The position numbers and the translations under genes are program-made. The notes beneath the pieces are model-generated. The model searched no databases. It was not told the DNA's origin and worked only from the letters and a program-made list of their open reading frames with translations. This document shows, one piece after another, positions 10,433 to 21,426 of a stretch of DNA of 64,000 nucleotides. The stretch's first letter is position 1, and each line of letters starts with the position of its first letter. The DNA is from Sphingomonas bacterium. Its GTDB lineage: Bacteria; Pseudomonadota; Alphaproteobacteria; Sphingomonadales; Sphingomonadaceae. Location: contig NZ_JAQGKZ010000058.1 in assembly GCF_028289855.1 (NCBI RefSeq), forward strand, positions 1-64,000, in the 5' to 3' direction.

Positions 10433-10575
10433 CTTTCCATGCGCAGGGCGAACGGCGGCCACGCCGCCAATCTTGCCCAAGCACGACCGGCGCTGCTGCG
10501 CAGCGTCCGACGACGCGGCTTTGCCGCGGCGCCTTGAGGGTGACGAACCGCTCCCGACCCCCTAAGTCCTTTCCC

Positions 10576-11358
10576 GTGAAGATCGTCTCCTGGAACATCA
10601 ACTCGGTCCGCTTCCGCATCGAGATCGTCGAACGGTTCCTGCGCGAGGTCGCGCCCGACATATTGTGCCTCCAGGAAACCAAGGTGATCGACGAGGATTT
10701 CCCGCAGGAAGCGTTTCGGCGGCTCGGCTACAAGACGATCATCCTGCACGGGCAGAAGATGCACCACGGCGTCGCAATCCTGAGCCGCGTGCCTTTGGCC
10801 GAGGACGATCGGTTCGACTGGCAAGCCAATCGCGAAGCGCGGCATGTCGGCGTGAGGCTAGCCAATGGCGTGCGGCTGGAGAACGTCTATGTGCCCGCTG
10901 GCGGTGACGTGCCCGACCGTGAGGCGAATCCGAAATTCGGCCAGAAGCTCGATTTCGTCGAGCGGATGACAGCGTGGTCGGCGACGCTCGATTGCCCGAC
11001 GATTCTGGTCGGCGACCTTAACATCGCGCCGCTTCCCGCCGACGTGTGGAGCCACAAGGCGTTGCTCAAGGTCGTCAGCCACACGCCGGTCGAGGTCGAC
11101 GCGCTCAACCGGCTCAAGGATTCGAACTCGTGGGTCGATCTCGGCCGGCATTTCCATCCCGCGCCCGCGCGGCTGCACACATGGTGGAGCTATCGTTCGC
11201 CCGACTGGACGGTCAACGATCGCGGGCGGCGGCTCGATCATATGTGGGCGACCGCCGATGTCGCGGCCACCGCGACCGCGCACACGGTATTCGAGTCGTG
11301 CCGCAACTGGCTCAAGCCGTCGGACCACGTCCCGATCCTGACCGAGTTCGATTTGTGA
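10576..11358 (+). CDS. xthA: Exodeoxyribonuclease III (GTG start)
   Basis: KIVSWNINSVRFR, DILCLQETKV, GDLNIAP, RRLDHMWA, SDHVPI motifs. Confidence 0.93.
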   Translation: MKIVSWNINSVRFRIEIVERFLREVAPDILCLQETKVIDEDFPQEAFRRLGYKTIILHGQKMHHGVAILSRVPLAEDDRFDWQANREARHVGVRLANGVRLENVYVPAGGDVPDREANPKFGQKLDFVERMTAWSATLDCPTILVGDLNIAPLPADVWSHKALLKVVSHTPVEVDALNRLKDSNSWVDLGRHFHPAPARLHTWWSYRSPDWTVNDRGRRLDHMWATADVAATATAHTVFESCRNWLKPSDHVPILTEFDL

Positions 11359-12407
11359 GCGCGCGCGACGTTGCCCGGGCGATCGATTCGCTGCGGCGCG
11401 GTTGGCCGATCGCGATTCGCGGGGCGGGCAAGCCTGTGGGGCTGCTGGCGATCGAGACCGCCGATGCCGGACGGCTCGTTGCGTTCGACCCAGCAGGCAA
11501 TTCGCCGATCTTGCTGTCGGCGGGGCGCGCCGCCACGCTGAAGCTCGCCAACCAGATCGAGGCCGCCATCCCCGATTCGCCGGTGTTGGTCGAGCGCACT
11601 TTCTGGATCGATTTCGACTGCGCGGTGGCGCTCGCCGACCCGCAGCTCGACATGGCGACCCCGATGAAGGGGCCGTTCCGCGCAATCCCCGTATCCGACC
11701 GCGACGTCATGGCGGCGGCGCTGGGATTGGCGCGGACCGCGGGCGTGCTCCCCGCCTTTTTTGTCGGCGCAGCGCCCGCCGAAATTGTATCCATCGCCGA
11801 CATTGAGGACTTCGAAGACCCGATCCATCTCACCATCTCCGCCCGGGCCAAGCTGCCGGTCGCGGGATCGGAAAAATCCGAGATCGTCGCCTTCCGCTCG
11901 CCCGATTCGCCTGGCGAGCACATTGCGCTGATCGTCGGTCGGCCCGACGGCAACCCGCCGCTCGTCCGCCTTCACAGCGAATGCCTGACCGGCGACGTAC
12001 TCGGCAGCCTCAAATGCGATTGCGGACCGCAGCTCCACGCCGCGATCCATGCGATGGAGGGGACCGGCTGGGGAATCCTGCTTTATCTGCGGCAGGAGGG
12101 CCGCGGGATCGGGCTGGTCAACAAATTGCGCGCCTATGCGTTGCAGGACCAAGGGTTCGACACGGTCGATGCCAACACGCGCTTGGGGTTCGCGGTCGAT
12201 GCGCGCGATTTCCGCGTCGCGGCGCGGATGCTCGATTTGCTCGGCCAGACGCGGATTCGGTTGCTGACCAACAACCCGGAGAAGGTCCGGGTGCTTGAGC
12301 AGGCGGGAATCGCCGTTACCGAACGCGTGCCGATCGCGCTGCCGCCCAACCCGTTCAATGCCAAGTATCTCGCGACCAAGCGCGATCGCACCGGACATCA
12401 ACTCTAG
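11355..12407 (+). CDS. ribA: GTP cyclohydrolase II (GTG start overlapping xthA stop)
   Basis: RLHSECLTGDVLGSLKCDCGPQL and LRQEGRGIGLVNKLRAYALQD motifs. Confidence 0.93.
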   Translation: MSARDVARAIDSLRRGWPIAIRGAGKPVGLLAIETADAGRLVAFDPAGNSPILLSAGRAATLKLANQIEAAIPDSPVLVERTFWIDFDCAVALADPQLDMATPMKGPFRAIPVSDRDVMAAALGLARTAGVLPAFFVGAAPAEIVSIADIEDFEDPIHLTISARAKLPVAGSEKSEIVAFRSPDSPGEHIALIVGRPDGNPPLVRLHSECLTGDVLGSLKCDCGPQLHAAIHAMEGTGWGILLYLRQEGRGIGLVNKLRAYALQDQGFDTVDANTRLGFAVDARDFRVAARMLDLLGQTRIRLLTNNPEKVRVLEQAGIAVTERVPIALPPNPFNAKYLATKRDRTGHQL

Positions 12408-13066
12408 GCGATAAACCGCGTGACCTCGGCAAAGTCGCTCGCGACGATATCGACGCCGACCGCGCGCAATCGCTCGGCATGGTCGGGCGCGCAATGCGAG
12501 CCGGCGCACAGCCCGATGACATAGCCGCCCGATGCCACCGCCCCCGTCGCACCGACGATCGAATCCTCGATGATCGCACAGTCGGCGATCGCGACGCCGA
12601 GCCGGTCGGCAGCGTAGAGGTAGAGGTCGGGGGCGGGCTTGCCGCGCGTGACATGCTCGCGGCCGCTATAGACGTGATCGCCGAACGCATCGGCTAGGCC
12701 GATATGGTCGAGGTGTCGGCGGATCCACTTGGTCGAACTCGACGATACCACCGCCTTGGGCAAATCGGCGGGGAGCGATTCGACGAAATCGACTGCGCCG
12801 GCGACCTCGCCGATCCCCTCAGCCATGACACGCTCGTCCTCGGCGGCGCGCGCGGTGTGGAAGTCTTGCGGTAACGGCCGGTCGATCCACGCCTCGACCT
12901 TGGCCAAGAAATCGACCCCAGCATAACCCATGAAATTGGCCATCGACTGTTCGGGCGTGGTCGGGTGGCCGATCCGCGTCAAATATTCCGCGATCTGCTT
13001 GTTGCCGATATATTCGCTCTCGATCAGCACACCATCGAAGTCGAAGAGCAACGCCTTAAATCTCAT
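12404..13066 (-). CDS. HAD-family hydrolase
   Basis: ALLFDFDGVLIESE motif I, VVSSSSTKWI motif II, KPAPDLYLYAA motif III. Confidence 0.92.
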   Translation of the reverse strand: MRFKALLFDFDGVLIESEYIGNKQIAEYLTRIGHPTTPEQSMANFMGYAGVDFLAKVEAWIDRPLPQDFHTARAAEDERVMAEGIGEVAGAVDFVESLPADLPKAVVSSSSTKWIRRHLDHIGLADAFGDHVYSGREHVTRGKPAPDLYLYAADRLGVAIADCAIIEDSIVGATGAVASGGYVIGLCAGSHCAPDHAERLRAVGVDIVASDFAEVTRFIA

Positions 13067-13728
13067 GCGCGTGCGCCGAACAGCGCCGACCCGACGCGCA
13101 CATGCGTCGCGCCAAGCGTCACGGCAGTGTCGAAATCGCTCGACATCCCCATACTGAGCCCGGCCAGGCCATGATAGCGCGCCAGCTTGGCGAGCAGCGC
13201 GAAATAGGGTGCTGGCTCGACGCCGGCCGGCGGCAGCGCCATCAGCCCCGCGAGCGGAAGGTCGGCAGCGCGCGCTTCCTTCAACAACGCAGGCAGGTCG
13301 CCAACCAGCGCACCGCCCTTTTGTGACTCGTCGCCAATATTGACCTGTACGAAACAGGCTGGTCGCTTGTCCGCCGCGTCCATCGCCCTGGCCAGCGCGG
13401 TCACTAACGACGCGCGGTCAACCGAGTGAATCTCGTCGAACAGCGCCACTGCCTCGGCTGCCTTGTTCGATTGCAATTGACCGATCAGCGCGAGGCGGAT
13501 GCTGGGATGTTGCTCGCATAAGGCGGGCCACTTCGCCTGCGCTTCCTGCACGCGATTCTCGCCGAACACGCATTGCCCGGCGGCGATCAGGGGCTCGATC
13601 GCCTCGACGGGATGCGTCTTGGATACCGCGATCAGTTCGACCGCGTCGCTGCGGCTGGCGAGCCTTTGCGCGCGCTGGATCTGATCGTGGACGCCGGCGA
13701 GCCGCGCGGCGGGGTCGTCGGTCGTCAT
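13063..13728 (-). CDS. YggS-family pyridoxal phosphate-dependent protein
   Basis: ELIAVSKTHPVEAI, FGENRVQEAQAKW, LIGQLQSNKA, GLSMGMSSDFDTAV. Confidence 0.94.
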   Translation of the reverse strand: MTTDDPAARLAGVHDQIQRAQRLASRSDAVELIAVSKTHPVEAIEPLIAAGQCVFGENRVQEAQAKWPALCEQHPSIRLALIGQLQSNKAAEAVALFDEIHSVDRASLVTALARAMDAADKRPACFVQVNIGDESQKGGALVGDLPALLKEARAADLPLAGLMALPPAGVEPAPYFALLAKLARYHGLAGLSMGMSSDFDTAVTLGATHVRVGSALFGARA

Positions 13729-13729
13729 A

Positions 13730-14272
13730 GTGCGCGCTATAGGCAGGGTCGTGCTGCGCCGCCAACCCCTCCCACGCCTATGGTTGATGACCGACGAGCG
13801 CCAGGGCGACGATTTATGGCGCGCGCTCGCGCGACTGCCGCGGGGAAGCGGTGTCGTGTTTCGGCATTATGCCACGCCCGCATCCGAGCGACGACGGGTG
13901 TTCGCGCGGGTGGTGCGGATCGCGGGGGTGCGCCGGCTGGTGGTGGTGCGCGCGGGCGACTGGTGCGGGCTGGGCGCGGATGGGGTGCATAACGGACGCG
14001 GACGCGGGTTGCGAACGGCATCGGTGCATTCGCGGGCCGAGGCGGTCGAAGCGGTGCGCCGCGGGGCGGAATTGGTGTTCGTGTCGCCGGTGTTCGCGAC
14101 TCGGTCGCATCCGGGGGCGACCGCGCTGAGCGCACGAGGCGCGCAGGATATTGCTCGCGGATTGCGGGTAGTCGCGATTGCGCTTGGTGGGATGAATGCA
14201 AAGAATTTTCGACGACTAGCCGGCTTTTATGGCTGGGCCGCGATCGACGCCTGGGGCAGCGACGCGAAATAA
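13730..14272 (+). CDS. Thiamine phosphate synthase/TenI-like protein
   Basis: SVHSRAEAVEAVRRGAELVFVSPVFATRSHPGA and ALGGMNAKNFRRL motifs. Confidence 0.8.
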   Translation: MRAIGRVVLRRQPLPRLWLMTDERQGDDLWRALARLPRGSGVVFRHYATPASERRRVFARVVRIAGVRRLVVVRAGDWCGLGADGVHNGRGRGLRTASVHSRAEAVEAVRRGAELVFVSPVFATRSHPGATALSARGAQDIARGLRVVAIALGGMNAKNFRRLAGFYGWAAIDAWGSDAK

Positions 14273-14309
14273 ATTCGCGTCGTCGGCCGAGCCGTAGGCT
14301 CGCCGGCCG
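14262..14309. terminator. Two consecutive hairpins followed by a T-run after the thiamine synthase-like gene
   Basis: GACGCGAA-ATAAA-TTCGCGTC (14262-14282) then CGGCC-GAGCC-GTA-GGCTC-GCC-GGCCG (14284-14309), then ACTTTTTCTG. Confidence 0.6.
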
Positions 14310-14360
14310 GACTTTTTCTGCTTTGTCGCTATTTAGCTACCGCTAAGTCGCGGCAGAAAG

Positions 14361-15059
14361 TCAGAACTTAAACGTCGTCCCGACATAGACCGCCTGGCTG
14401 TCACCGCGACGATCATCGACCAAGGGCGCCAAACGGTCACGATCCTGCGCCTTGTAACGCACCCCGGCGGTCACATCGATGTTGCGGCGGAGCGAATAGG
14501 CGCCGCCGACATTGATCATCTGGGGCGTATCGGTGACCAACCCGGCATCGGTCGGCGGACGGTCGGTCACGGCCTTCAGCTTCGACGGCTTGCTCAGATT
14601 GAAGCCCGGCTCGATCCGACGCCCGCTGGGCGAAGTGCCGAGGTCCACCTTTGGCGCGTCGCCGGGGACGCTGAGCCGCTTGGCGGCGGTGGTCGCGGCG
14701 AGGTTGTACGCGATCGGCGCGACGCCGACCGACGGCGGCGCGACGTCGCCGCCCAGCCCACGCAGCGTAACGATTCCCGCCTTGGGCGTATTGATTTGCA
14801 ACGCGGTCGCCACCGGACGGCGTCCGCCGCTGGTATCGGCGGGGGTGAAGCGGAATGCCGCATTGCCAATCCCGTTGCGCGCGATCAACGCGGCCAGTTT
14901 GGGATCGGCCGACGCCGGGGTAAAGAAAATACGCTGCGGAAGGAACGACTTGGGCGTACGATGCGCCGTATCCGGCGTGCCGAATGCAGGCATCGCGAAC
15001 GCGCCGGCGACGGCAAGCGCCCCGACCATCGTTCCGACAATTACCCGCTTTGCGACCAC
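14361..15059 (-). CDS. Putative exported/outer-membrane protein of unknown function
   Basis: Signal-peptide-like N-terminus, beta-rich C-terminus ending ...VYVGTTFKF. Confidence 0.55.
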   Translation of the reverse strand: MVAKRVIVGTMVGALAVAGAFAMPAFGTPDTAHRTPKSFLPQRIFFTPASADPKLAALIARNGIGNAAFRFTPADTSGGRRPVATALQINTPKAGIVTLRGLGGDVAPPSVGVAPIAYNLAATTAAKRLSVPGDAPKVDLGTSPSGRRIEPGFNLSKPSKLKAVTDRPPTDAGLVTDTPQMINVGGAYSLRRNIDVTAGVRYKAQDRDRLAPLVDDRRGDSQAVYVGTTFKF

Positions 15060-15264
15060 AACGAATCCCTGCGACTCTTATTTGAGACTCGCTGTATCAC
15101 GGATCGTTCCGCCGCCGCCACCGCAGATACGCGTTTTCGCAGAGAGTGTTGCATCATGTCCACATGACGGGCGCCGGGCGCGGCCACTTTATGCGCGCTT
15201 GCGGCGCGGCCTTGAGCATCTATAGAAGCACGGGCATCCCTTGTCTGTGTCAGGAACCCCGTCG

Positions 15265-15702
15265 ATGACCCGTTTGCGCTACGCCGCGTATCTGGCCCTG
15301 CTGCTGCCGCTCGCCGCCTGTGGCGGCGGGAACAAGTCGCGCATGAAGGCGGATATCGCCGCGTCCAAAGTGACCACGATCGGCGTCAACGCCGATCTGT
15401 GGCGCGCCAGCCTCGACACGCTGAGCTTCATGCCGCTGGTCCAGACCGACTCGAACGGCGGCGTCATCGTCACCGACTGGTACGTCAATCCGTCGTCGCC
15501 GGCCGAGCGGATGAAGGTGACCGTGACGATCCTCGACCAGGATCTGCGCGCAGATGCGGTGCTCGTCGCGGCGCTACGACAAGTCAACCAGGGTGGCCAG
15601 TGGGTCGCGGCCCCCGTCCAGGCGGCGACCGTCCAGAAGCTCGAGGACATCATCCTTACGCGCGCGCGCGACCTGCGTCGCGCCGCCGTTACGCCTCAAT
15701 AA
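15265..15702 (+). CDS. DUF3576-like lipoprotein
   Basis: Lipobox LLPLAACGGG; IGVNADLWRASLDTLSFMPLVQTDSNGGVIVTDWY. Confidence 0.8.
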   Translation: MTRLRYAAYLALLLPLAACGGGNKSRMKADIAASKVTTIGVNADLWRASLDTLSFMPLVQTDSNGGVIVTDWYVNPSSPAERMKVTVTILDQDLRADAVLVAALRQVNQGGQWVAAPVQAATVQKLEDIILTRARDLRRAAVTPQ

Positions 15703-15753
15703 AGAGAACAACCCCGGTGGGCGGGTAATGCCCGCCCAACAGGAACAACGATC

Positions 15754-18246
15754 ATGTCACGCTTCAATCCACTGAAGGCCGACGCCCAGTGGCAAAAGGT
15801 GTGGGACGAGCGCCAGACGTTCGCCGCGCGTGACGATAGTCCGAAGCCCAAAAGCTATGTGCTCGAAATGTTTCCGTACCCCTCGGGACGGATCCATATG
15901 GGGCACGTCCGCAACTACACGATGGGCGACGTGCTGGCGCGCTACCGCCGGATGAAGGGGATGGAAGTGCTCCACCCGATGGGGTGGGACGCGTTCGGCA
16001 TGCCGGCCGAGAACGCCGCGATGGAAAAGGGCGTCCATCCCGGCGGCTGGACCCGGCAGAATATCGCAACGATGAAGGCGCAGTTGAAACGGCTGGGCTT
16101 CGCGCTCGACTGGAGCCGCGAGCTGGCGACATGCGAGCCCGGTTATTACGGCCACGAACAGGCGCTGTTCCTCGACATGTTCGCGCACGGGCTGGTCTAT
16201 CGCCGCGAATCGTCGGTCAATTGGGACCCGGTCGACATGACCGTGCTGGCCAACGAGCAAGTCATCGACGGGCGCGGCTGGCGGTCGGGCGCTTTGGTCG
16301 AGAAGCGCAAGCTGAGCCAGTGGTTCCTCAAGATCACGCAATTCGCCGACGAACTACTGGCCGGTTTGGGCGAGCTCAAGCATTGGCCCGACAAGGTACG
16401 GCTGATGCAGGAAAACTGGATCGGCAAGAGCCAGGGGTTGCAGTTCCGCTGGACGATGAGTGACGGCGGCGAGGTCGAGGTGTTCACCACGCGCCCCGAC
16501 ACGATCTTCGGCGCGAGCTTCGTCGCGGTCGCGGCGGACCATCCGATCGCGCAGGCGGTTGCGGCGGGTAATGCCGAAGCCGCCGCGTTCATCGAGCTGT
16601 GCAAACAGGGCGGGACCACCGCCGCCGAGCTCGAGACGCAGGAAAAACTCGGCTTCGACACCGGGCTGACCGTCGTGCATCCGTTCGATCCCGCGATTCG
16701 CCTGCCAGTCTACATCGCCAATTTCGTGCTGATGGACTACGGGACCGGCGCGGTGTTCGGCGTGCCGGCGCACGACCAGCGCGACTTCGAGTTCGCCAGC
16801 AAATACGGTCTCACCATCCGCCGAGTCGTGTCCGACGGTGACAAGACCGATCCCGGCTTTGCCGAGGCCGAAGCCTGGTCGGGTCCGGGCACGCTGGTCA
16901 ATTCGCATTTCCTCGATGGGATGGATGTCGAGGACGCCAAGCGCGAAGTGATTACCCGCGCCGAGGCCGGCGGCTGGGGGCACGGCACCACCGTGTTCCG
17001 CCTGCGCGACTGGGGCGTCAGCCGTCAGCGTTACTGGGGCACGCCGATCCCCATCGTGCATTGCGGCGCGTGCGGCGCGGTGCCGGTGCCGCGCGATCAA
17101 TTGCCCGTATTGCTGCCCGAGGACGTGTCGTTCGACATTCCGGGCAATCCGCTCGACCGCCATCCGACGTGGAAGCACGTTGCGTGCCCGTCGTGCGGCG
17201 GCGAAGCGCTGCGCGAGACCGACACGCTCGACACGTTCGCCGATTCGTCGTGGTATTTCATCCGCTTCGCCAGCCAGCCCAAGGACAGAGCGTTCGACCG
17301 CGCGGTTGCCGAGCAATGGCTGCCGGTCGGGCAATATATCGGCGGGGTCGAGCATGCGATCCTGCACTTGCTCTACGCGCGCTTCTGGACGCGCGCGCTC
17401 AAGCATATGGACATGCTCGACGTGGCCGAGCCGTTCGCCGGGCTGTTCACGCAAGGGATGGTGACGCACGAAACGTACAAGTCGGCCGAGGGCAAATGGC
17501 TTGCTCTGGGCGAAGTACGCGACGGCAAGGAAATTTCTACCGGCAAGCCGATCACGGTCGGCCGCATCGAGAAGATGTCGAAGTCGAAGAAGAACACGAT
17601 CGATCCCGAGCCGATCGTCGACCAATACGGTGCTGACGCGACGCGCTGGTTCATGCTCTCCGATTCGCCGCCCGAGCGCGACCTGCAATGGTCGGAAAGC
17701 GGGATCGAGGGCGCGTGGCGTTTCACGCAGCGGCTGTGGCGGCTGGTCGAAGCGATCGAGGATGCGCAAGGCACCGATGCCGCGCTCGACCGCAAGCTGG
17801 CGCAGACCATCGCCGGCGTTGCGACCGACATCGAAGGGCTGCAGTTCAACAAGGCGGTCGCCAAGCTGTACGAACTGGTCAATGCGATCGAGAAGGCCGC
17901 GCCGTCCGCGTCGCGCACCGCGGCGACCAAGGCGCTGGTCCGATTGGTCGCGCCGATGACCCCGCATCTCGCTGAGGAAGCTTGGGCCGCAATGGGCGGC
18001 GCGGGGCTGATCGCCGACGCCGATTGGCCGGTGTATAACCCCGCCTTGCTGGTCGAAGACGAAGTGACGATCGCGATTCAGGTCAACGGCAAATTGCGCG
18101 ATACGCTCGTCATGCCAAAGGGTAGCGACAAGGCGGTGGTCGAAGCTGCAGCACGCGCCAACACGCATGTGATTCGCGTTCTCGACGGCGCCGAACCGAA
18201 GAAGGTGATTGTCGTGCCCGATCGTCTGGTCAATCTGGTGGCATGA
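15754..18246 (+). CDS. leuS: Leucine--tRNA ligase
   Basis: [15 protein letters not shown] (HIGH) and [10 protein letters not shown] (KMSKS) motifs, full length 830 aa. Confidence 0.98.
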   Translation: MSRFNPLKADAQWQKVWDERQTFAARDDSPKPKSYVLEMFPYPSGRIHMGHVRNYTMGDVLARYRRMKGMEVLHPMGWDAFGMPAENAAMEKGVHPGGWTRQNIATMKAQLKRLGFALDWSRELATCEPGYYGHEQALFLDMFAHGLVYRRESSVNWDPVDMTVLANEQVIDGRGWRSGALVEKRKLSQWFLKITQFADELLAGLGELKHWPDKVRLMQENWIGKSQGLQFRWTMSDGGEVEVFTTRPDTIFGASFVAVAADHPIAQAVAAGNAEAAAFIELCKQGGTTAAELETQEKLGFDTGLTVVHPFDPAIRLPVYIANFVLMDYGTGAVFGVPAHDQRDFEFASKYGLTIRRVVSDGDKTDPGFAEAEAWSGPGTLVNSHFLDGMDVEDAKREVITRAEAGGWGHGTTVFRLRDWGVSRQRYWGTPIPIVHCGACGAVPVPRDQLPVLLPEDVSFDIPGNPLDRHPTWKHVACPSCGGEALRETDTLDTFADSSWYFIRFASQPKDRAFDRAVAEQWLPVGQYIGGVEHAILHLLYARFWTRALKHMDMLDVAEPFAGLFTQGMVTHETYKSAEGKWLALGEVRDGKEISTGKPITVGRIEKMSKSKKNTIDPEPIVDQYGADATRWFMLSDSPPERDLQWSESGIEGAWRFTQRLWRLVEAIEDAQGTDAALDRKLAQTIAGVATDIEGLQFNKAVAKLYELVNAIEKAAPSASRTAATKALVRLVAPMTPHLAEEAWAAMGGAGLIADADWPVYNPALLVEDEVTIAIQVNGKLRDTLVMPKGSDKAVVEAAARANTHVIRVLDGAEPKKVIVVPDRLVNLVA

Positions 18247-18734
18247 AGCGACTCGCCATCCTCCTCGCCCTCGCACTCCCCGCCTGCGGGCTGCACCCGC
18301 TCTACGAAGGCGGGGGATCGGGGACGGTCGCGCGCGGGCTCGCGCAGATCGAGGTCGCGCCCATCGCCGGCAAGTCGGGCTACCTGATGAGCAATGCGCT
18401 CCGCGACCGACTACCCAACCGCGGCGACGGCGCGGCGAAATACCGGCTCGAAATCAAGCTCGACGATTCGATCGTCGGGCTCGGCGTGCGCAGCGACAAT
18501 ACCATTACGCGCGAGCGCCGGTCGCTGCGCGCGCGCTATCAACTGGTCGACGCCGCGACCGGCGAGACGTTGCTCGACGCGACCGCCGGGTCGGACGCCG
18601 GGATCGACGTCGTCAGTTCGGAATATGCGACGATCGCCGCCGAAAACACCGCGCAGGAAAACCTGTCCAATATCGTCGCCGATCAGATCGTGACGCGCAT
18701 CGCGATCTATACGCGCCGCACCGCGGACAAGTGA
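18243..18734 (+). CDS. lptE: LPS-assembly lipoprotein LptE
   Basis: Lipoprotein signal [13 protein letters not shown]; position between leuS and holA. Confidence 0.85.
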   Translation: MKRLAILLALALPACGLHPLYEGGGSGTVARGLAQIEVAPIAGKSGYLMSNALRDRLPNRGDGAAKYRLEIKLDDSIVGLGVRSDNTITRERRSLRARYQLVDAATGETLLDATAGSDAGIDVVSSEYATIAAENTAQENLSNIVADQIVTRIAIYTRRTADK

Positions 18735-19750
18735 AAGCTTCGGAGAATCAATTAGTTAACGCGCTCGACGCGGCCTCGCCCGCGATCCGGTTGTACGTGC
18801 TGCACGGCCCCGATGAGTCGGGCGCCGCCGAACATGCCGCCCGGCTCGGCCGCGCGCTCGGCACCGATGCGGAGAAGGTCGCGATCGACGGGTCGGCGCT
18901 GAAGGGCGATCCCGGCCGCGTGACCGACGAGGCGCGCTCGCTCGCGCTGTTCGGCGGGCGGCGCTGGATCCTGGTGAGCGGTGTCGGCGACGATGCGCTC
19001 GAGGCGGCGCGGTTGCTGATCGCCGAGCCGCAGGTCGAGCACCCGGTGGTGATGCTCGCGCCCGGATTGCGCACGACGTCGAAGCTGACCCAGTTCGCGG
19101 TCGCCGAGCCCGCCGCGATGAGCTTCGCCTGCTACGTCCCCGACGGCGCCAACGCCGAGCGAATGGTCGCGGGAATCGCGCGCGAGCACGGGTTGCGCCC
19201 GACCCAGAACGCGGCGCGGCGGCTGATGAGCGCGTCGAACGGCGACCGCGCGGTGATTGCGCGCGAAGTCGAGAAGCTCGCGCTGTACCTCGATGCCGCC
19301 GCCGATCGCCCGCGCGAGCTGGACGAGGATGCGCTCGACGCCTTGGGGGCCGAGCTGGGTGACGCGCAGATGTCCGACGTCATCGACGCCGCGCTCGAGG
19401 GCCGCGTCCGCGATATCGCGCGCGCGCTCGGCCGGTTCGCCGATTCGGGCGGCGCGGCGATCCCGTTGCTGCGCCAGACGGTCCGCAAGCTGATGGCGCT
19501 CGCGGCGATGCGCGGCGAGGTCGAGAGTGGCAAGTCCGCCGCCGCCGTCGTCAAGGCGCGCCACGTCCATTTCCGCGAAGTGGCGGGAACGGTGCGTCAG
19601 GTCGAACGCTGGAAGTCGGCCGAGATCGCCGCGGCGATCGACCGGCTGCGCCGCGCCGAACGCGCGCAGATGGCGTCGGGCGGCGCCGGGGAAATATTGT
19701 CCGACGTGGCGATCACCGAGACCACGCGCGCCGCCGCAAGAGCGCGGTAG
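18731..19750 (+). CDS. holA: DNA polymerase III subunit delta (GTG start)
   Basis: LYVLHGPDESGAAEHAARLG, conserved leuS-lptE-holA order. Confidence 0.9.
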   Translation: MKASENQLVNALDAASPAIRLYVLHGPDESGAAEHAARLGRALGTDAEKVAIDGSALKGDPGRVTDEARSLALFGGRRWILVSGVGDDALEAARLLIAEPQVEHPVVMLAPGLRTTSKLTQFAVAEPAAMSFACYVPDGANAERMVAGIAREHGLRPTQNAARRLMSASNGDRAVIAREVEKLALYLDAAADRPRELDEDALDALGAELGDAQMSDVIDAALEGRVRDIARALGRFADSGGAAIPLLRQTVRKLMALAAMRGEVESGKSAAAVVKARHVHFREVAGTVRQVERWKSAEIAAAIDRLRRAERAQMASGGAGEILSDVAITETTRAAARAR

Positions 19751-19759
19751 ATCAACGGC

Positions 19760-20644
19760 TTAGAGCGGTTCGCCGGTCAGCCGCTGACACACCATATCGA
19801 GCTGGTCGAGCGTCGAATAGCTGACCGTCAACGTTCCGCCCTTCGGGCCGTAGCCGATCTTCACGCCAAGCCCGATCACGTCGCTCAATTGGCGTTCGAG
19901 CGCGGCGATATCGGCGTTGCGCCCGCTGCCGCCACTATTCGATCCGCCCCCAGCGTCGCTATTTTTGGCCGACCGCGCCAGCCGCTCGGTGTCGCGGACC
20001 GATAGCCCCTTGGCGACGACCTCGGCGGCGAGCCGCTCGACATCGGGCGCGCCGATCAATGCGCGGGCGTGCCCCATGTCGATCCGCCCATCGACCAGCA
20101 GCGCCAGGACGCTTTCGGGAAGGTCGAGCAATCGCAACAGGTTGGCAATGTGACTACGCGATTTATGGACCAGTTTGGCGAGCGCGTCCTGGGTATGCCC
20201 GAACTCGGTGATCAGCCGCTTGTAGGCGTCGGCTTCTTCGACTGCGTTGAGGTCGCGGCGCTGGATATTTTCGAGCAGCGCGATCTCGAACGTCTCGGCA
20301 TCGTCGAGCTCGCGCACGATGACCGGCACCTCGTGGAGCCGCGCGCGTTGCGCCGCGCGCCAGCGCCGCTCGCCGGCGACGATCTGGTAGTAGCGGCCGT
20401 GTGGACGTACGAGGATCGGCTGGAGCACCCCGCGCACCGCGATCGATTGCGACAGCTCGTCGAGCGCGGCATCGTCGAACGCGCGGCGCGGCTGGCCCGG
20501 CTGCGGGGTCAGCGCGCCGACCGGCATCATGCGAATCCCTGCAGATGCGTCGCCGCTCGTCGGCACCGGTTCGGCGGCGATATCGCCAAGCAAGGCATTG
20601 AGCCCGCGACCGAGGCCGGGACGGGGCTTGCGCGCTTCGCTCAT
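19760..20644 (-). CDS. parB: Chromosome partitioning protein ParB
   Basis: RPGLGRGLNALLGD, QPRRAFDDAALDELSQSI, GERRWRAAQRA, LLENIQRRDLNAVEEA, HTH region. Confidence 0.97.
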   Translation of the reverse strand: MSEARKPRPGLGRGLNALLGDIAAEPVPTSGDASAGIRMMPVGALTPQPGQPRRAFDDAALDELSQSIAVRGVLQPILVRPHGRYYQIVAGERRWRAAQRARLHEVPVIVRELDDAETFEIALLENIQRRDLNAVEEADAYKRLITEFGHTQDALAKLVHKSRSHIANLLRLLDLPESVLALLVDGRIDMGHARALIGAPDVERLAAEVVAKGLSVRDTERLARSAKNSDAGGGSNSGGSGRNADIAALERQLSDVIGLGVKIGYGPKGGTLTVSYSTLDQLDMVCQRLTGEPL

Positions 20645-21426
20645 GCCGCGATCGCCGGCTGGGCAGGGGGCAAGCGCGTGATCAGCTCGCGCGCGAGCGC
20701 CATATACGCCTCCGACCCCGAGCAGCGATAATCGTAGATCAGCGCCGGCACGCCGTGGCTCGGCGCTTCGGACAAACGCACGTTGCGCGGGATCACCGTG
20801 TCGAACACCACCTTGCCAAGCACCGCACGGACGTCCGACGACACTTGCTCGGTCAAACGGTTGCGGCGGTCGTACATCGTCAACGCGACGCCGAGGATGG
20901 CGAGCCCCGGATTGAACCTCGAGCGGATCCGTTCGACGGTGCTCAACAGCTGGCTAAGCCCTTCCAAAGCAAAGAATTCGCACTGCAGAGGGACCAACAG
21001 AGAATCGGCGGCGACCATCGCGTTGATCGTCAGCAGACCTAGCGACGGCGGACAATCGATCAGCACGACGTCCCAGCGATCGTCGGTCGCCGACAGCGCA
21101 TGGTCGAGCCGATGCGTGCGCTCCTCATAATCGACCAGCTCGATTTCGGCGCCCGAGAGGTCGACGGTGGCCGGTACGATGTCGAGCTTGGGCACCGCGG
21201 TCGCGATTACCGCATCGGCAACGCTGGCTTGGCCGATCAGCACTTCATAACTCGAAATCGTCCGCGCTACGCGATGAATGCCGAGCCCGGTCGAGGCATT
21301 CCCCTGCGGATCGAGATCGACGATCAACACCCGCTTGCCGGTCGCGGCGAGCGCGGTGCCGAGGTTGATCGCGGTCGTCGTCTTGCCGACCCCGCCCTTC
21401 TGATTGGCGACGGCGATGACCGTCAT
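20641..21426 (-). CDS. parA: Chromosome partitioning ATPase ParA
   Basis: VIAVANQKGGVGKTTTAINLG deviant Walker A, VDLDPQGNASTGLG. Confidence 0.97.
   Translation of the reverse strand: MTVIAVANQKGGVGKTTTAINLGTALAATGKRVLIVDLDPQGNASTGLGIHRVARTISSYEVLIGQASVADAVIATAVPKLDIVPATVDLSGAEIELVDYEERTHRLDHALSATDDRWDVVLIDCPPSLGLLTINAMVAADSLLVPLQCEFFALEGLSQLLSTVERIRSRFNPGLAILGVALTMYDRRNRLTEQVSSDVRAVLGKVVFDTVIPRNVRLSEAPSHGVPALIYDYRCSGSEAYMALARELITRLPPAQPAIAA

Noticed and set aside
16354-18276. 640-aa ORF antisense to leuS
   Set aside because: Shadow ORF caused by high GC third positions; sequence is Arg/Asp-rich with no domain, and leuS on the other strand is unmistakable.
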